DNA from: Marinobacterium mangrovicola
GTDB taxonomy: Bacteria; Pseudomonadota; Gammaproteobacteria; Pseudomonadales; Balneatricaceae
Direction of reading: 5' to 3'
Assembly (NCBI RefSeq): GCF_004339595.1
Contig: NZ_SMFU01000008.1
Coordinates: 372,001 to 436,000, forward strand
DNA: 64,000 nucleotides
Part shown: piece by piece, positions 1 to 8,566 of the stretch
Position numbering within the stretch: position 1 is the first letter of the stretch
Layout: each line of letters begins with the position of its first letter
Made by a program: the position numbers and the translations under genes
The notes under the pieces: generated by a model
Told to the model about the DNA's origin: nothing
What the model saw: the letters and a program-made list of their open reading frames with translations, nothing else
Databases searched by the model: none

Positions 1-1
1 C

Positions 2-199
2 GATTTTCGCAAGATGCAGCCGGGCGACTGGCTGATGGCTTCAGTAGCCGGCGTTAACTGCTGGCTCTACCGCGAGCAGAGCGGCAACGCCCTGCTGATC
101 GGCTTCGACGCCGGTTTCGACCACTACCTGAGCGACGTTTTTAACACCCTGGTCAGCGAACTGGGTGGCAAAGAATCTACTAAAGGAGGTGCACTATGA
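2..199 (+). CDS. mgdD: N-methylglutamate dehydrogenase subunit D, C-terminal part (sarcosine oxidase gamma-like)
   Basis: Only the last 65 codons are in the window; the 5' end lies to the left. The residues (a [17 protein letters not shown] stretch, then a helix ending in a short polar tail) resemble the end of the sarcosine oxidase gamma-subunit family. The identification leans on context: its stop overlaps the gmaS start (ATGA, 196-199), and gmaS-mgsABC follow, which is the usual neighbourhood of mgdABCD. In the N-methylglutamate pathway the four-subunit MgdABCD oxidises N-methylglutamate to glutamate and passes the methyl carbon to tetrahydrofolate or formaldehyde. A true sarcosine oxidase gamma subunit is the main alternative. 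Confidence 0.7.
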   Translation, partial: DFRKMQPGDWLMASVAGVNCWLYREQSGNALLIGFDAGFDHYLSDVFNTLVSELGGKESTKGGAL

Positions 200-1530
200 T
201 GCCCGCAGAGATCGATCGTTTTATCAGCCAAAATGACATCAAGTACATCCTGGCCCAGTTCGTCGACATCCACGGCGTTGCAAAGACCAAGTCGGTACCG
301 GCCAACTGCCTGACCGATGTGGTCGAGAAGGGCGCGGGTTTCGCCGGCTTCGCCGTCTGGGGCCTGGGTATGGAGCCGCACGGTCCTGACTTCCTTGCCC
401 GCGGTGACCTGAGCACCCTCAGTGCAGTGCCCTGGCAGCCGGGTTATGCCCGCATCGCCTGCGACGGTTACGTCAACAACGCGCCGCACCCGTACTGCTC
501 CCGCGTGGTGCTGAAAGAGCAGCTGAAGAAGATCAGCGAACGCGGCTGGACCCTGAACACCGGTCTTGAGCCCGAGTTCTCTCTGTTCACCCGTGGTGAA
601 GACGGCTCCCTGCAGCCGGTGGATGAGAGCGATGTGCTCGACAAGCCCTGCTACGACTACAAGGGTCTGTCCCGCTCCCGCGAGTTTCTTGAGGAACTTG
701 TGGAATCGCTGCAGGCGGTGGACTTCGACGTCTACCAGATCGACCACGAAGACGCCAACGGCCAGTTCGAGATCAACTACACCTACAGCGACGCGCTGAC
801 CTCCGCTGACCGCTTCACCTTTGTGCGCATGGCATCCGGCGAGATCGCCAACAAGCACGGTATGGTCTGCTCCTTTATGCCCAAGCCCGCGTCTGATCGC
901 ACCGGCAACGGTATGCACTTCCACCTGTCGATCACCGATGAGAAGGGCAAGAACCTGTTCAACGACGACAGCGACAAGAATGGTATGGGCCTCTCCAAGA
1001 TGGCCTACCACTTCACCGCTGGCATCCTCGCTCACGCCGACGCGATCTGCGCTTTCGCGGCGCCGACCGTGAACTCCTACAAGCGTCTGGTAGTCGGCGG
1101 CAGCGCTTCTGGCGCGACCTGGGCGCCGGCCTATGTCTGCTACGGCGACAACAACCGCTCCGCCATGGTTCGTGTGCCTTACGGTCGCCTGGAATTCCGC
1201 CTGCCGGACTCCGGCTGCAACCCCTACCTGGTACATGCGGCACTGATCGCCGCCGGTATGGACGGTATCGAGCGTGAGCTGGATCCGGGTGAGCCGATGA
1301 ACGTGAACCTGTACAGCCTGAGCCTGGAAGAGATCAAGGAGAAGGGCGTCAGCATTCTGCCGCAGAACCTGAACGAAGCGCTGGACGCGCTGGAAGCCGA
1401 CACCCTGTTCACCGAGAAGATGGGCGAGGAGATCGTCTCCGAGTTCCTGAAGGTGAAACGTCAGGAGTGGGTTGAGTACAGCCGCCACGTCTCCGATTGG
1501 GAAATCAAGCATTACGCCGAGTTTTTCTAA
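196..1530 (+). CDS. gmaS: Gamma-glutamylmethylamide synthetase (glutamine synthetase family, GlnT/GmaS type)
   Basis: 444-residue member of the glutamine synthetase superfamily, expected to ligate methylamine to glutamate with ATP. Sequence landmarks are the N-terminal [16 protein letters not shown] beta-grasp segment, LEPEFSLF (metal-binding glutamates), NGMHFHLS (ATP/metal His) and [12 protein letters not shown] near the C-terminus. The start is set by AAAGGAGGT at 182-190 and by a 4-base overlap with the preceding stop. GmaS and type III GlnT are hard to separate by sequence alone; the following mgsABC genes favour GmaS. It is shorter than the 468-470 residues of GlnA and shows no GlnA adenylylation region that I can recognise. 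Confidence 0.88.
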   Translation: MMPAEIDRFISQNDIKYILAQFVDIHGVAKTKSVPANCLTDVVEKGAGFAGFAVWGLGMEPHGPDFLARGDLSTLSAVPWQPGYARIACDGYVNNAPHPYCSRVVLKEQLKKISERGWTLNTGLEPEFSLFTRGEDGSLQPVDESDVLDKPCYDYKGLSRSREFLEELVESLQAVDFDVYQIDHEDANGQFEINYTYSDALTSADRFTFVRMASGEIANKHGMVCSFMPKPASDRTGNGMHFHLSITDEKGKNLFNDDSDKNGMGLSKMAYHFTAGILAHADAICAFAAPTVNSYKRLVVGGSASGATWAPAYVCYGDNNRSAMVRVPYGRLEFRLPDSGCNPYLVHAALIAAGMDGIERELDPGEPMNVNLYSLSLEEIKEKGVSILPQNLNEALDALEADTLFTEKMGEEIVSEFLKVKRQEWVEYSRHVSDWEIKHYAEFF

Positions 1531-1585
1531 TTCTCTATTTAGCGCGAATTGTGTGATGCCGGGCGACCGGTAAGAGGACAAAAAT

Positions 1586-2488
1586 ATGTGTGGAATTGTT
1601 GGACTTTATCTGAAGAACCCGGCGCTTGAGAGCAAGCTTGGTGAGCTGTTCGAGCCGATGTTGATCGCCATGACCGACCGCGGTCCGGACAGTGCCGGTT
1701 TCGCCATCTATGGCGACGAAGTGGGTGAGGGCAGCATCAAGCTGACACTGCGTCATCCGGACGATGAGTACGATTGGGAAGGGCTGGCGGACTCCATGCG
1801 CCACCAGCTCCGCGTTGAGCTTTCCTGGATGCAGAACGCCAACGTCACCGTGTTCAAGGTGGTTGGTGAAGAGGCTCAGGTACGCGGCTGGCTGGAAGAA
1901 AACGCGCCGGATGTACTGATCCTCAGCGTCGGTCAGTCGATCGAGATCCTGAAAGAAGTGGGTCTGCCGGAAAACATCGCCGGCAAGTTCAACCTGAAAA
2001 ACATGAAGGGCAGCCACATCATCGGCCACACCCGCATGGCCACCGAATCCGCGGTGACCATGGAGGGCAGCCATCCCTTCTCCACCGGTATGGATCTGTG
2101 CCTGGTGCATAACGGCTCCCTGTCCAACCACAACCGTCTGCGTGAAAACCTCAAGCGCGAGGGGATTACGTTCGAGACCGAGAACGACTCCGAAGTGGCA
2201 GCGGGTTATCTGACCTGGCGCCTGCGTCAGGGCGACAGCCTCAAGGTGGCACTGGAGCATGCGCTGGAAGACCTGGACGGTTTCTTCACCTTCACCATCG
2301 GTACCCGTGACGGTTTTGCCGTGATGCGTGACCCGATCGCCTGCAAACCGGCGGTGCTGGCAGAGACCGACGATTATGTGGCGATGGCATCCGAGTACCA
2401 GGCGCTGACCACCCTGCCGGGTATCGAGAACGCCAAGGTATGGGAGCCGGAACCGGCGACCTTCTATGTCTGGGAACGCAGTGCCTGA
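1586..2488 (+). CDS. mgsA: N-methylglutamate synthase subunit A (class II glutamine amidotransferase domain)
   Basis: 300 residues beginning MCGIVGLY, so Cys2 is exposed as the N-terminal nucleophile after Met removal, as in class II (Ntn) amidotransferases. Further marks are RGPDSAGFA, GHTRMATES and CLVHNGSLSNHN. In the N-methylglutamate synthase complex this subunit takes gamma-glutamylmethylamide in place of glutamine and delivers the methylamine to the synthase subunit. It is a free-standing version of the glutamate synthase amidotransferase domain (GlxB type). The start has AGAGGAC about 8 bases upstream. It sits 55 bases after gmaS in the same operon. Confidence 0.88.
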   Translation: MCGIVGLYLKNPALESKLGELFEPMLIAMTDRGPDSAGFAIYGDEVGEGSIKLTLRHPDDEYDWEGLADSMRHQLRVELSWMQNANVTVFKVVGEEAQVRGWLEENAPDVLILSVGQSIEILKEVGLPENIAGKFNLKNMKGSHIIGHTRMATESAVTMEGSHPFSTGMDLCLVHNGSLSNHNRLRENLKREGITFETENDSEVAAGYLTWRLRQGDSLKVALEHALEDLDGFFTFTIGTRDGFAVMRDPIACKPAVLAETDDYVAMASEYQALTTLPGIENAKVWEPEPATFYVWERSA

Positions 2489-2500
2489 GGAGTGATGACG

Positions 2501-3184
2501 ATGAAAACTTATGACCTGACCGAAGCAGCGGTACGCGACCTGAACCAGGCGCTGCATGACCAGTCCCCGGAGTGCGTTGAGCGTGAATTTGAAGTGCTTA
2601 ACCCCAAGGGCCAGCACAACATCGCCTGCGGTATCGACCAGAACCTTTCTGTCGATATCAAAGGCCACGCCGGCTACTTCTGTGCCGGTATGAACAAGAA
2701 AGCCCATGTCACCATCCACGGCAACGTGGGCCAGGGTGTAGCGGAAAACATGATGTCCGGCACAGTGCGGGTGAAGGGCGACGCCTCCCAGGCCGCTGGC
2801 GCCACCGCCCATGGCGGTCTGCTGGTGATCGAAGGTAACGCCGGTGCCCGTTGTGGTATCTCCATGAAGGGTGTGGATATCGTCGTCAAAGGCGATGTAG
2901 GCCACATGAGCTGCTTCATGGGCCAGGCTGGCAGCCTGGTGGTGTGCGGCGATGCCGGTGAAGCCCTCGGCGATTCCCTCTACGAGGTGCATATCTACGT
3001 GAAGGGCACGGTTAAGTCACTGGGTGCAGATTGCATCGAGAAGGAGATGCGCGACGAGCACATCGCCGAGCTGACCGATCTGCTGAACCGTGCCGGCGTC
3101 GATGAAGACCCGGCCAGCTTCAAGCGCTACGGGTCTGCACGCCAGCTCTACAACTTCAAAGTCGATAACGTATCAGCTTATTAA
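2501..3184 (+). CDS. mgsB: N-methylglutamate synthase subunit B (GXGXG-repeat domain)
   Basis: Right-handed beta-helix protein equivalent to the C-terminal GXGXG domain of glutamate synthase (GlxC type). Repeated glycine-rich rungs are visible (GHAGYFCAGMN, GNVGQGVAENMMSG, GDASQAAGATAHGG, GNAGARCGISMKG, GDVGHMSCFMGQAG, GDAGEALGDS). It gives structure to the channel between amidotransferase and FMN sites. Start choice: in-frame GTG 2492, ATG 2495 and ATG 2501 are possible. GAGGAG at 2487-2492 gives the best spacing to ATG 2501. It follows mgsA by only a few bases, so translation is probably coupled. Confidence 0.85.
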   Translation: MKTYDLTEAAVRDLNQALHDQSPECVEREFEVLNPKGQHNIACGIDQNLSVDIKGHAGYFCAGMNKKAHVTIHGNVGQGVAENMMSGTVRVKGDASQAAGATAHGGLLVIEGNAGARCGISMKGVDIVVKGDVGHMSCFMGQAGSLVVCGDAGEALGDSLYEVHIYVKGTVKSLGADCIEKEMRDEHIAELTDLLNRAGVDEDPASFKRYGSARQLYNFKVDNVSAY

Positions 3185-3193
3185 GCAACCGCC

Positions 3194-3332
3194 GTTAAAG
3201 CTAGCTGCGTTGTCAGCAGGGCGTTAAAAACCGGCTCAAATCGGTCATTTATTGGGTATAAACTCCCTCATTTCGCCGATTTTTGTCCGGGCGACGCCTC
3301 GCTACTGCTGACCGCCTCGCTAACGCTTTAAC
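3194..3332. repeat. Long imperfect palindrome between mgsB and mgsC
   Basis: The 179-base gap between mgsB and mgsC is mostly one dyad. The left arm, 3194-3219, begins GTTAAAGC and ends GTCAGCAG. The right arm, 3305-3332, is its reverse complement with a few small indels (CTGCTGAC to GCTTTAAC). Inner segments around CGTTAAAAACC and GATTTTTGTCCGG also pair partly. There is no T-run after it, so it is not an ordinary terminator. It looks like a REP-type extragenic palindrome that could stabilise the upstream mRNA or lower mgsC expression. Confidence 0.6.
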
Positions 3333-3363
3333 AACCGGTTCTCTGATTGATGAGGAATAAATC

Positions 3364-4692
3364 ATGAGCAACGATAGCAACTACAACGGCGGGCTGCGTG
3401 AATCGGCAACTTTCGACCGCACCACCATGGATGAGATCCGCCGCGCGGCCGATACCGGCATCTATGACATTCGCGGCTTTGGCGCCAAGCGCAAGCTGCC
3501 GCACTTTGACGACCTGCTGTTCCTCGGTGCCAGCATGTCCCGCTACCCGCTGGAAGGCTACCGCGAGAAGTGCAACACCTCGGTGGTGCTCGGCGATCGT
3601 TTCGCCAAGAAGCCGATCACCCTGGATATCCCGATCACCATCGCCGGCATGAGCTTTGGCGCGCTGTCTGCCAACGCCAAGGAAGCCCTGGGCCGTGGCG
3701 CCTCTGAAGTGGGTACTTCTACCACCACCGGTGACGGCGGTATGACCCCGGAAGAGCGTGGTCAGTCCAAAAAACTGGTGTATCAGTACCTGCCGTCCCG
3801 TTACGGCATGAACCCGGACGACCTGCGCAAGGCCGACGCCATCGAGGTAGTCCTCGGTCAGGGCGCCAAGCCGGGTGGCGGCGGCATGCTGCTGGGTCAG
3901 AAGATCACCGACCGTGTTGCCCAGATGCGTACCCTGCCGAAGGGTATCGATCAGCGTTCCGCCTGCCGTCACCCGGACTGGACCGGCCCGGACGACCTGG
4001 CGATCAAGATCCTGGAACTGCGTGAGATCACCGACTGGCAGGTGCCGATCTACATCAAGGTAGGTGCGACCCGTACCTACTACGACGTGAAACTGGCGGT
4101 TAAAGCCGGTGCCGACGTCATCGTCGTCGACGGCATGCAGGGCGGTACCGCAGCGACCCAGGATGTGTTCATCGAGCACGTGGGCATCCCGACCCTGGCG
4201 GCTATTCCGCAGGCGGTTCAGGCGCTGCAGGAGATGGGCATGCACCGCAAGGTTCAGCTGATTGTCTCCGGCGGTATCCGCAACGGCGCTGACGTGGCCA
4301 AGTGCATGGCCCTGGGGGCTGATGCGGTGGCTATCGGTACCGCGGCGCTGATCGCTCTGGGCTGTAACGATCCGAAGTACGACGAAGAGTTCAAGAAGAT
4401 CGGTTCCGCCGCAGGCTTCTACGACGACTACCAGGAAGGCAAAGACCCGGCCGGTATCTCCACCCAGGATCCGGAGCTGATGAAGCGTCTTGATCCGGTG
4501 AAGGCGGGGCACCGTCTGGCCAACTACCTGCGCGTGCTGACGCTGGAAGCTCAGACTCTGGCTCGCGCCTGCGGCAAGAACGATCTGCGCAACCTGGAAC
4601 CGGAAGACCTGGTCGCACTGACCGTCGAATCCGCCGCCATGGCGCGTGTGCCGCTGGCTGGCACCAGCTGGGTTCCCGGTCAGGGCTTCTAA
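3364..4692 (+). CDS. mgsC: N-methylglutamate synthase subunit C (FMN-binding glutamate synthase domain)
   Basis: 442-residue TIM-barrel protein equivalent to the FMN/Fe-S synthase domain of glutamate synthase (GlxD type). Evidence is the FMN-domain sequence MSFGALSANAKEALGRGA, STTTGDGGM, the glycine-rich AKPGGGGMLLGQKI, a VDGMQGGTAAT phosphate-binding loop and VSGGIRNGADVAKCMALGADAVAIGTAAL. The C-terminal helix carries an RACGKNDLRNLEPEDLVAL segment. It would condense the methylamine released by MgsA with 2-oxoglutarate to N-methylglutamate. Its start has GAGGAA at 3350-3355. Cysteines of a 3Fe-4S cluster are not obvious as a compact motif. Confidence 0.88.
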   Translation: MSNDSNYNGGLRESATFDRTTMDEIRRAADTGIYDIRGFGAKRKLPHFDDLLFLGASMSRYPLEGYREKCNTSVVLGDRFAKKPITLDIPITIAGMSFGALSANAKEALGRGASEVGTSTTTGDGGMTPEERGQSKKLVYQYLPSRYGMNPDDLRKADAIEVVLGQGAKPGGGGMLLGQKITDRVAQMRTLPKGIDQRSACRHPDWTGPDDLAIKILELREITDWQVPIYIKVGATRTYYDVKLAVKAGADVIVVDGMQGGTAATQDVFIEHVGIPTLAAIPQAVQALQEMGMHRKVQLIVSGGIRNGADVAKCMALGADAVAIGTAALIALGCNDPKYDEEFKKIGSAAGFYDDYQEGKDPAGISTQDPELMKRLDPVKAGHRLANYLRVLTLEAQTLARACGKNDLRNLEPEDLVALTVESAAMARVPLAGTSWVPGQGF

Positions 4693-4728
4693 GCTCAGCG
4701 ACGCTTTACCCTAGAACATACCTAAGCG

Positions 4729-4782
4729 CAGGGCTCTCCCCTTACCCGTTAACTACTAACCGGTAAACAGGGGGAGGGCCTG
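4729..4782. terminator. Strong hairpin between mgsC and folD
   Basis: A long interrupted stem: CAGGGCTCTCCCC (from 4729) pairs with GGGGGAGGGCCTG (to 4782), and inside it TACCCGTTA pairs with TAACCGGTA around a short loop. No U-tract follows, so it may be a weak terminator or processing hairpin that separates the methylamine genes from folD rather than a full stop. Confidence 0.5.
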
Positions 4783-4819
4783 CCAGTACCCCAATTACAA
4801 AGACCTTCAGGAGATAAAT

Positions 4820-5680
4820 GTGGATACAGCACAGCTGATCGACGGCAAGGCCGTTGCGGCCAATCTACGTAAAGAGATCGCCGAACAGGTGAAACTGCGC
4901 AGCGAAAAGGGCCTTCCCGCCCCGGGCCTGGCCGTAGTCCTGATCGGTGAAGACCCTGCCTCCAAGGTCTATGTGGGTAGCAAAGTGAAGGCCTGTGAAG
5001 AGGTTGGGTTCGTTTCACGCAGCTATCGCATGGACGTGGAAACAACGCAGGGTGATCTGCTCGCACTGATTGATGAACTCAATGCCGATGCGGAAATTCA
5101 CGGCATACTGGTACAACTGCCGCTGCCGAAGCAGATCGACGTTCAGTCGGTGATCGAGCGCATCGATCCGAAAAAGGATGTGGACGGATTCCACCCCTAC
5201 AACCTGGGACGTCTGGCCGGCAAGGCTCCGACTCTGCGCCCCTGCACACCTTACGGCTGCATGCGTCTGCTCAAGGCCTACGGTATAGATCCCATGGGTA
5301 AAAAAGCGGTGGTCGTCGGCGCATCCAACATCGTGGGTCGCCCGGTGGCGCTGGAGCTGCTGATGGAAAGGGCGACCGTCACCGTCTGCCATTCCAAAAC
5401 CCAGGATCTACCCGCTGAACTGGCCGACGCCGATATCGTCATCGCCGCTGTGGGTATCCCCAACTTCATCAAGGGCGAATGGCTGAAACCGGGCGCCGTG
5501 GTGATCGATGTGGGTATCAACCGCCTGGCGAACGGCAAACTGACCGGCGATGTGGATTTTGAAGCGGCGAAGGCAAAAGTCGCTGCCATCACACCAGTGC
5601 CGGGTGGCGCAGGCCCGATGACCATCGCCTGTCTGCTGCAGAACACCCTGGAAGCCTGCGAGGCGATGGAAGCCGCCTGA
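4820..5680 (+). CDS. folD: Bifunctional methylenetetrahydrofolate dehydrogenase / methenyltetrahydrofolate cyclohydrolase
   Basis: 286 residues, the family's usual length. It has the substrate-site [16 protein letters not shown], the ILVQLPLP loop, [20 protein letters not shown] and a Rossmann segment [18 protein letters not shown]. The signature near the end is PGGAGPMT, where PGGVGPMT is more usual. It starts at GTG 4820 behind CAGGAG (4808-4813). It interconverts methylene-, methenyl- and formyl-tetrahydrofolate in the cytosol. Its position directly after the methylamine genes suggests it disposes of the methyl carbon freed by MgdABCD, either to formate/CO2 or into assimilation. Confidence 0.93.
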   Translation: MDTAQLIDGKAVAANLRKEIAEQVKLRSEKGLPAPGLAVVLIGEDPASKVYVGSKVKACEEVGFVSRSYRMDVETTQGDLLALIDELNADAEIHGILVQLPLPKQIDVQSVIERIDPKKDVDGFHPYNLGRLAGKAPTLRPCTPYGCMRLLKAYGIDPMGKKAVVVGASNIVGRPVALELLMERATVTVCHSKTQDLPAELADADIVIAAVGIPNFIKGEWLKPGAVVIDVGINRLANGKLTGDVDFEAAKAKVAAITPVPGGAGPMTIACLLQNTLEACEAMEAA

Positions 5681-5767
5681 CAGTGCACAGCACTAAAACA
5701 TCTGCTCTAACCTGTTTTTCATCCAGGGGTGGTCCGTTATCCACCCCGCCCTCAGCCCTTCATGGAT

Positions 5768-5794
5768 AAAGGCCCCTTGGGGCCTTTCTTTTTT
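5768..5794 (+). terminator. Intrinsic terminator after folD
   Basis: AAAGGCCCC paired with GGGGCCTTT around a two-base centre, followed by CTTTTTT. This is a textbook rho-independent terminator, closing the methylamine/folate transcription unit. Confidence 0.85.
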
Positions 5795-5919
5795 GATCTC
5801 TTACGCTATTCGTCTCTCTTCATAGCTGAAAGCTGACTGGCTTATTAATCATTCAGGCCGGTTTGTGGTCAGCTATACAAGACAAGTCTCAGAACGTATC
5901 AAGAGGGAAGGAACATAGG

Positions 5920-6552
5920 ATGAAACGACGCTATTTACTTCAGGCCGGGCTGGCAGGCGCTGCCGGACTGCTGACTGCGAAAGGGGCATCAGCTGGCGCA
6001 ACGCCTCTGACTGACGGTCCAGCGGAGGGTGCTCAGCCCTATAAAACCGATATCAAAACCCTGGCGATCGTGTCGCACCCCTATCCGGAAAGATCGGTGA
6101 TGACCAAGGGGATGCAGGAAGCCGCGGAGAGTGTCGCCGGCGTGCAGGTGCGTAACCTGGAAACGATCTACGGCTTTGATACCCGCGCCATCGATGCAGC
6201 GAAAGAGAAGGAGATCATGCGCGGCGTCGATCGTGTCGTGTTTATGTTCCCGACCCACTGGTTCAATATCGCGCCCATGATGAAGGCTTATCTCAACGAT
6301 GTCTGGGGCAGCGTGGGGCCAGGGCTCTGGCAGGGCAAGGAGATGCTGCTGGTCACCACCGCGGCGGGCGGCAGCACGACCTATGGGGAGTCCGGCAGAA
6401 TCGGCGTAAAGCTCGAGGATGTGTTCCTGCCGATGAAGGCTAGCGCACTGCACGCGGGTATGACCTATCTGACGCCACTGGCGTTTCAGTCGATCTCGCG
6501 CTCAAAACTGCCGGAGTACCAGCAGGCGTTGATCGAGCGTTTGCAGGCTTAA
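5920..6552 (+). CDS. Flavodoxin-fold NAD(P)H-dependent oxidoreductase with Tat-like signal
   Basis: 210 residues from ATG 5920 (GGAAGGAA at 5905-5912); an in-frame ATG at 5863 has no good ribosome site. The mature part matches the flavodoxin_2 / MdaB-KefF quinone reductase family: LAIVSHPYPERSVMTKGM near the start, then FMFPTHWFNIAPMMKAYLNDVW and a TTAAGGSTTYG loop near FMN/FAD. The first residues, MKRRYLLQAG followed by an alanine-glycine hydrophobic run and ASAGA, look like a twin-arginine export signal with a cleavage site. Relatives are usually cytosolic, so a Tat-exported form is unusual. The physiological electron donor and acceptor cannot be read from the sequence. Confidence 0.75.
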   Translation: MKRRYLLQAGLAGAAGLLTAKGASAGATPLTDGPAEGAQPYKTDIKTLAIVSHPYPERSVMTKGMQEAAESVAGVQVRNLETIYGFDTRAIDAAKEKEIMRGVDRVVFMFPTHWFNIAPMMKAYLNDVWGSVGPGLWQGKEMLLVTTAAGGSTTYGESGRIGVKLEDVFLPMKASALHAGMTYLTPLAFQSISRSKLPEYQQALIERLQA

Positions 6553-6570
6553 GCACTAAATCGGTAAGAG

Positions 6571-6602
6571 CCTGCAGACGATCCCTTTTGATCGCCTGCA
6601 GG
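6571..6602. terminator. Bidirectional hairpin between convergent genes
   Basis: CCTGCAGACGATC pairs with GATCGCCTGCAGG (13-base stem, one mismatch) between the oxidoreductase on the plus strand and the PepSY gene on the minus strand. T-rich flanks are short, but the position between convergent genes fits a shared terminator. Confidence 0.6.
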
Positions 6603-6624
6603 TGATTTACTTCCAGGAGCGATT

Positions 6625-7926
6625 TCAGGCTGTGCGTGCCAGGTAACGCCAGCGGAAGTAATCGATCATCACGAAGCCGATCAGACTGATCCCGAGCAGC
6701 GGCATAAATGCCGACAGCAGGGCGACCACCATCAGCAGCCGGGCGCGGGTGGGCCAGGAGAGCTGCAGCCAGGAATCGATCATCAGCGTTTTACGCTGGC
6801 TGCGGTGACGCCACCAGAGGCGATAACCGTAGATGATCAGCACGATCAAGGCGCAGCCAAAGGCCGCCAGTAGCAGACGGTTAGGCAGGCCGAACAGCAC
6901 TCCCATATGCGCATCGATACCCCAGCGGATCAGCTTGGCTACCATCGGGTAATCGGCAAACCGCGCCGCGTCGATCACGCTGAGAGTGCTGGGATCGATC
7001 GATACCGCATCCACCTGCGTCGGCCAGGCGCGATCGATCTCCTTCACCGACCAGCTCTGGTTCGCATTCATCGCCGGATTGATCTCCAGCTTGTTCGCCT
7101 CGATGCCGTTTTCACGGGCCACTTGCAGCGCCGTGTCGAACATATCCACAGAAGCCTGATTATCGTTTACCGGTTCGGCCAGGGTGCGGTTCACCGACGG
7201 GGTCACCCAGTTGAGCTGTTGGCGCACCATGTTGATCCGCTCTCCGGCCCAGTTGGACCAGGTAAGGCCCGTAGCGGAGAAGAACAGCATGCCGAGGGCG
7301 ATCCACAGACCGATCAGGTTATGTTTGTGGCGCACCGGCTCCACCTTGCGGGCGCGGCGGTAACGTACAAACCAGAGGATACAGCCGCTGAGCGCGCCGA
7401 CCCACATCCAGGAAGCGGCCACTTCGCTGTAGATTCTGCCGTAATGACCCAGCAGCAGGTGGCGGTGGAAAAAGTCGATGGCGATACGAAACGGCAGAAT
7501 ACCGCTGGTGCCGTACACATCAAGGTCGCCTTTTACCTCCAGATTGGCGGGGTCTATAAAAATACCCTGGTTAGAGTCCTTGGCCGGATCCTTGAAAATA
7601 ACCCGGGTGGTTTCGCCCGGTGTAGGTGCAGGACGCACCGCCATCGGCAGCTCGTCGCTGTGGATAAACTGCAGGGCGGCGCGGATCTGCTCCGCCAGTG
7701 GTTTGGTGGGCCCGGTATTGCTGGTGGTGAGCTGCTCGCTGTAGAGCGCATCCTCTATCTCTGGCGTCAGCACGTAAATCACGCCGGTGAGTGCGGCGAT
7801 CAGAATTAATGGCCCGATAAACAGACCGATATAAAGGTGAAGCCGGGTGAGCAGATCCAGCAGTGTGCGCTGGGAAGAGACAGGCGTAGCGCGGCCGCCA
7901 GCCTGGCCGGAATCCTTGCGGGACAT
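6625..7926 (-). CDS. PepSY-associated TM helix domain protein
   Basis: 433-residue inner-membrane protein of the PepSY_TM (PiuB-like) family. A first membrane helix at about residues 29-51 (LHLYIGLFIGPLILIAALTGVIYVL) is followed by a periplasmic PepSY-like region. Two helices lie near residues 170-230, then a second periplasmic segment with AWPTQVDAVSIDPSTLSV, and C-terminal helices from about 350. Family members sit next to TonB-dependent receptors and ferric-siderophore reductases; a role in metal or ferri-siderophore reduction is likely but not shown here. It is downstream of a DUF2946 gene, probably co-transcribed (24-base gap). Confidence 0.85.
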   Translation of the reverse strand: MSRKDSGQAGGRATPVSSQRTLLDLLTRLHLYIGLFIGPLILIAALTGVIYVLTPEIEDALYSEQLTTSNTGPTKPLAEQIRAALQFIHSDELPMAVRPAPTPGETTRVIFKDPAKDSNQGIFIDPANLEVKGDLDVYGTSGILPFRIAIDFFHRHLLLGHYGRIYSEVAASWMWVGALSGCILWFVRYRRARKVEPVRHKHNLIGLWIALGMLFFSATGLTWSNWAGERINMVRQQLNWVTPSVNRTLAEPVNDNQASVDMFDTALQVARENGIEANKLEINPAMNANQSWSVKEIDRAWPTQVDAVSIDPSTLSVIDAARFADYPMVAKLIRWGIDAHMGVLFGLPNRLLLAAFGCALIVLIIYGYRLWWRHRSQRKTLMIDSWLQLSWPTRARLLMVVALLSAFMPLLGISLIGFVMIDYFRWRYLARTA

Positions 7927-7950
7927 TTTAAATCTCAGAAAAACAATGAA

Positions 7951-8382
7951 TTAACAGTGATTGAGCGTCGGAGAGTTAAGTGGTGGCGCGCGCTTGAGTG
8001 CATGCCAGAAGCGGATATAGCTCGCGTATCCGCCACAGAGCGCCGTGATCAGCAGTGCGGTGGGGATAATCGCTGAACGCCCTAGCGCAGGGGCTGCGAT
8101 ATCAAGAAACGGGAAATGCTGGATCAGCGAGCAGTAGCCGCAGGCCTGGCTCCAGTCGCTATGCCGATGCTGGCCAGCCCCGTGCGACCCATGTGAGTTA
8201 ACCGAGTGATGCAGGGCAGGATCGGATGCCATCGGTGGCATCACAGACCCCGCGTGATGCGATACCGGTGCTACCAGTTCCCGGCTTAGCTGGCTGTAAA
8301 GCGGCGCGACAAGCAGCAGCACCAGCGCAAATAGCGCAAGCCAGGCAGAAGAGCGAAGTAGATGACGGCGGCGGAGAAACAT
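7951..8382 (-). CDS. DUF2946 family small membrane protein
   Basis: 143 residues: an N-terminal helix (WLALFALVLLLVAPLYSQL), a His- and Met-rich stretch (SHHAGSVMPP, HHSVNSHGSHGAGQHRHSD), a CGYCSLIQHFP motif and a second hydrophobic segment near residue 100-120. CxxC followed by a hydrophobic helix is typical of DUF2946. The His/Met/Cys content suggests metal (copper or iron) contact. It precedes the PepSY gene by 24 bases on the same strand. About 180 bases upstream (8383-8566) show no further gene. Confidence 0.75.
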   Translation of the reverse strand: MFLRRRHLLRSSAWLALFALVLLLVAPLYSQLSRELVAPVSHHAGSVMPPMASDPALHHSVNSHGSHGAGQHRHSDWSQACGYCSLIQHFPFLDIAAPALGRSAIIPTALLITALCGGYASYIRFWHALKRAPPLNSPTLNHC

Positions 8383-8566
8383 TAACTCAACAGGAGATCA
8401 ACAGCAGAATGCAGCAGGAGCAAGACTACGCCAATAGAGGGCTGAGTTCATCTATTCAGGGAAAAGTCTTAGTTTGGATGCAGTTTTTCGGTTTGATCAG
8501 ATCGCCTGTAGAGCCGAGGGCTGGCCAGGTCCAGCCCTTATCGGCAGAGGGAGTCGATCAGGGATA

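Noticed and set aside
124-1581. 485-codon open frame on the minus strand over gmaS
   Set aside because: Shadow of a high-GC gene; no family resemblance, and gmaS opposite has full motif support.
1535-2992. 485-codon minus-strand frame over mgsA/mgsB
   Set aside because: His/Gln/Val-rich translation typical of antisense of GC-rich genes; the plus-strand genes are certain.
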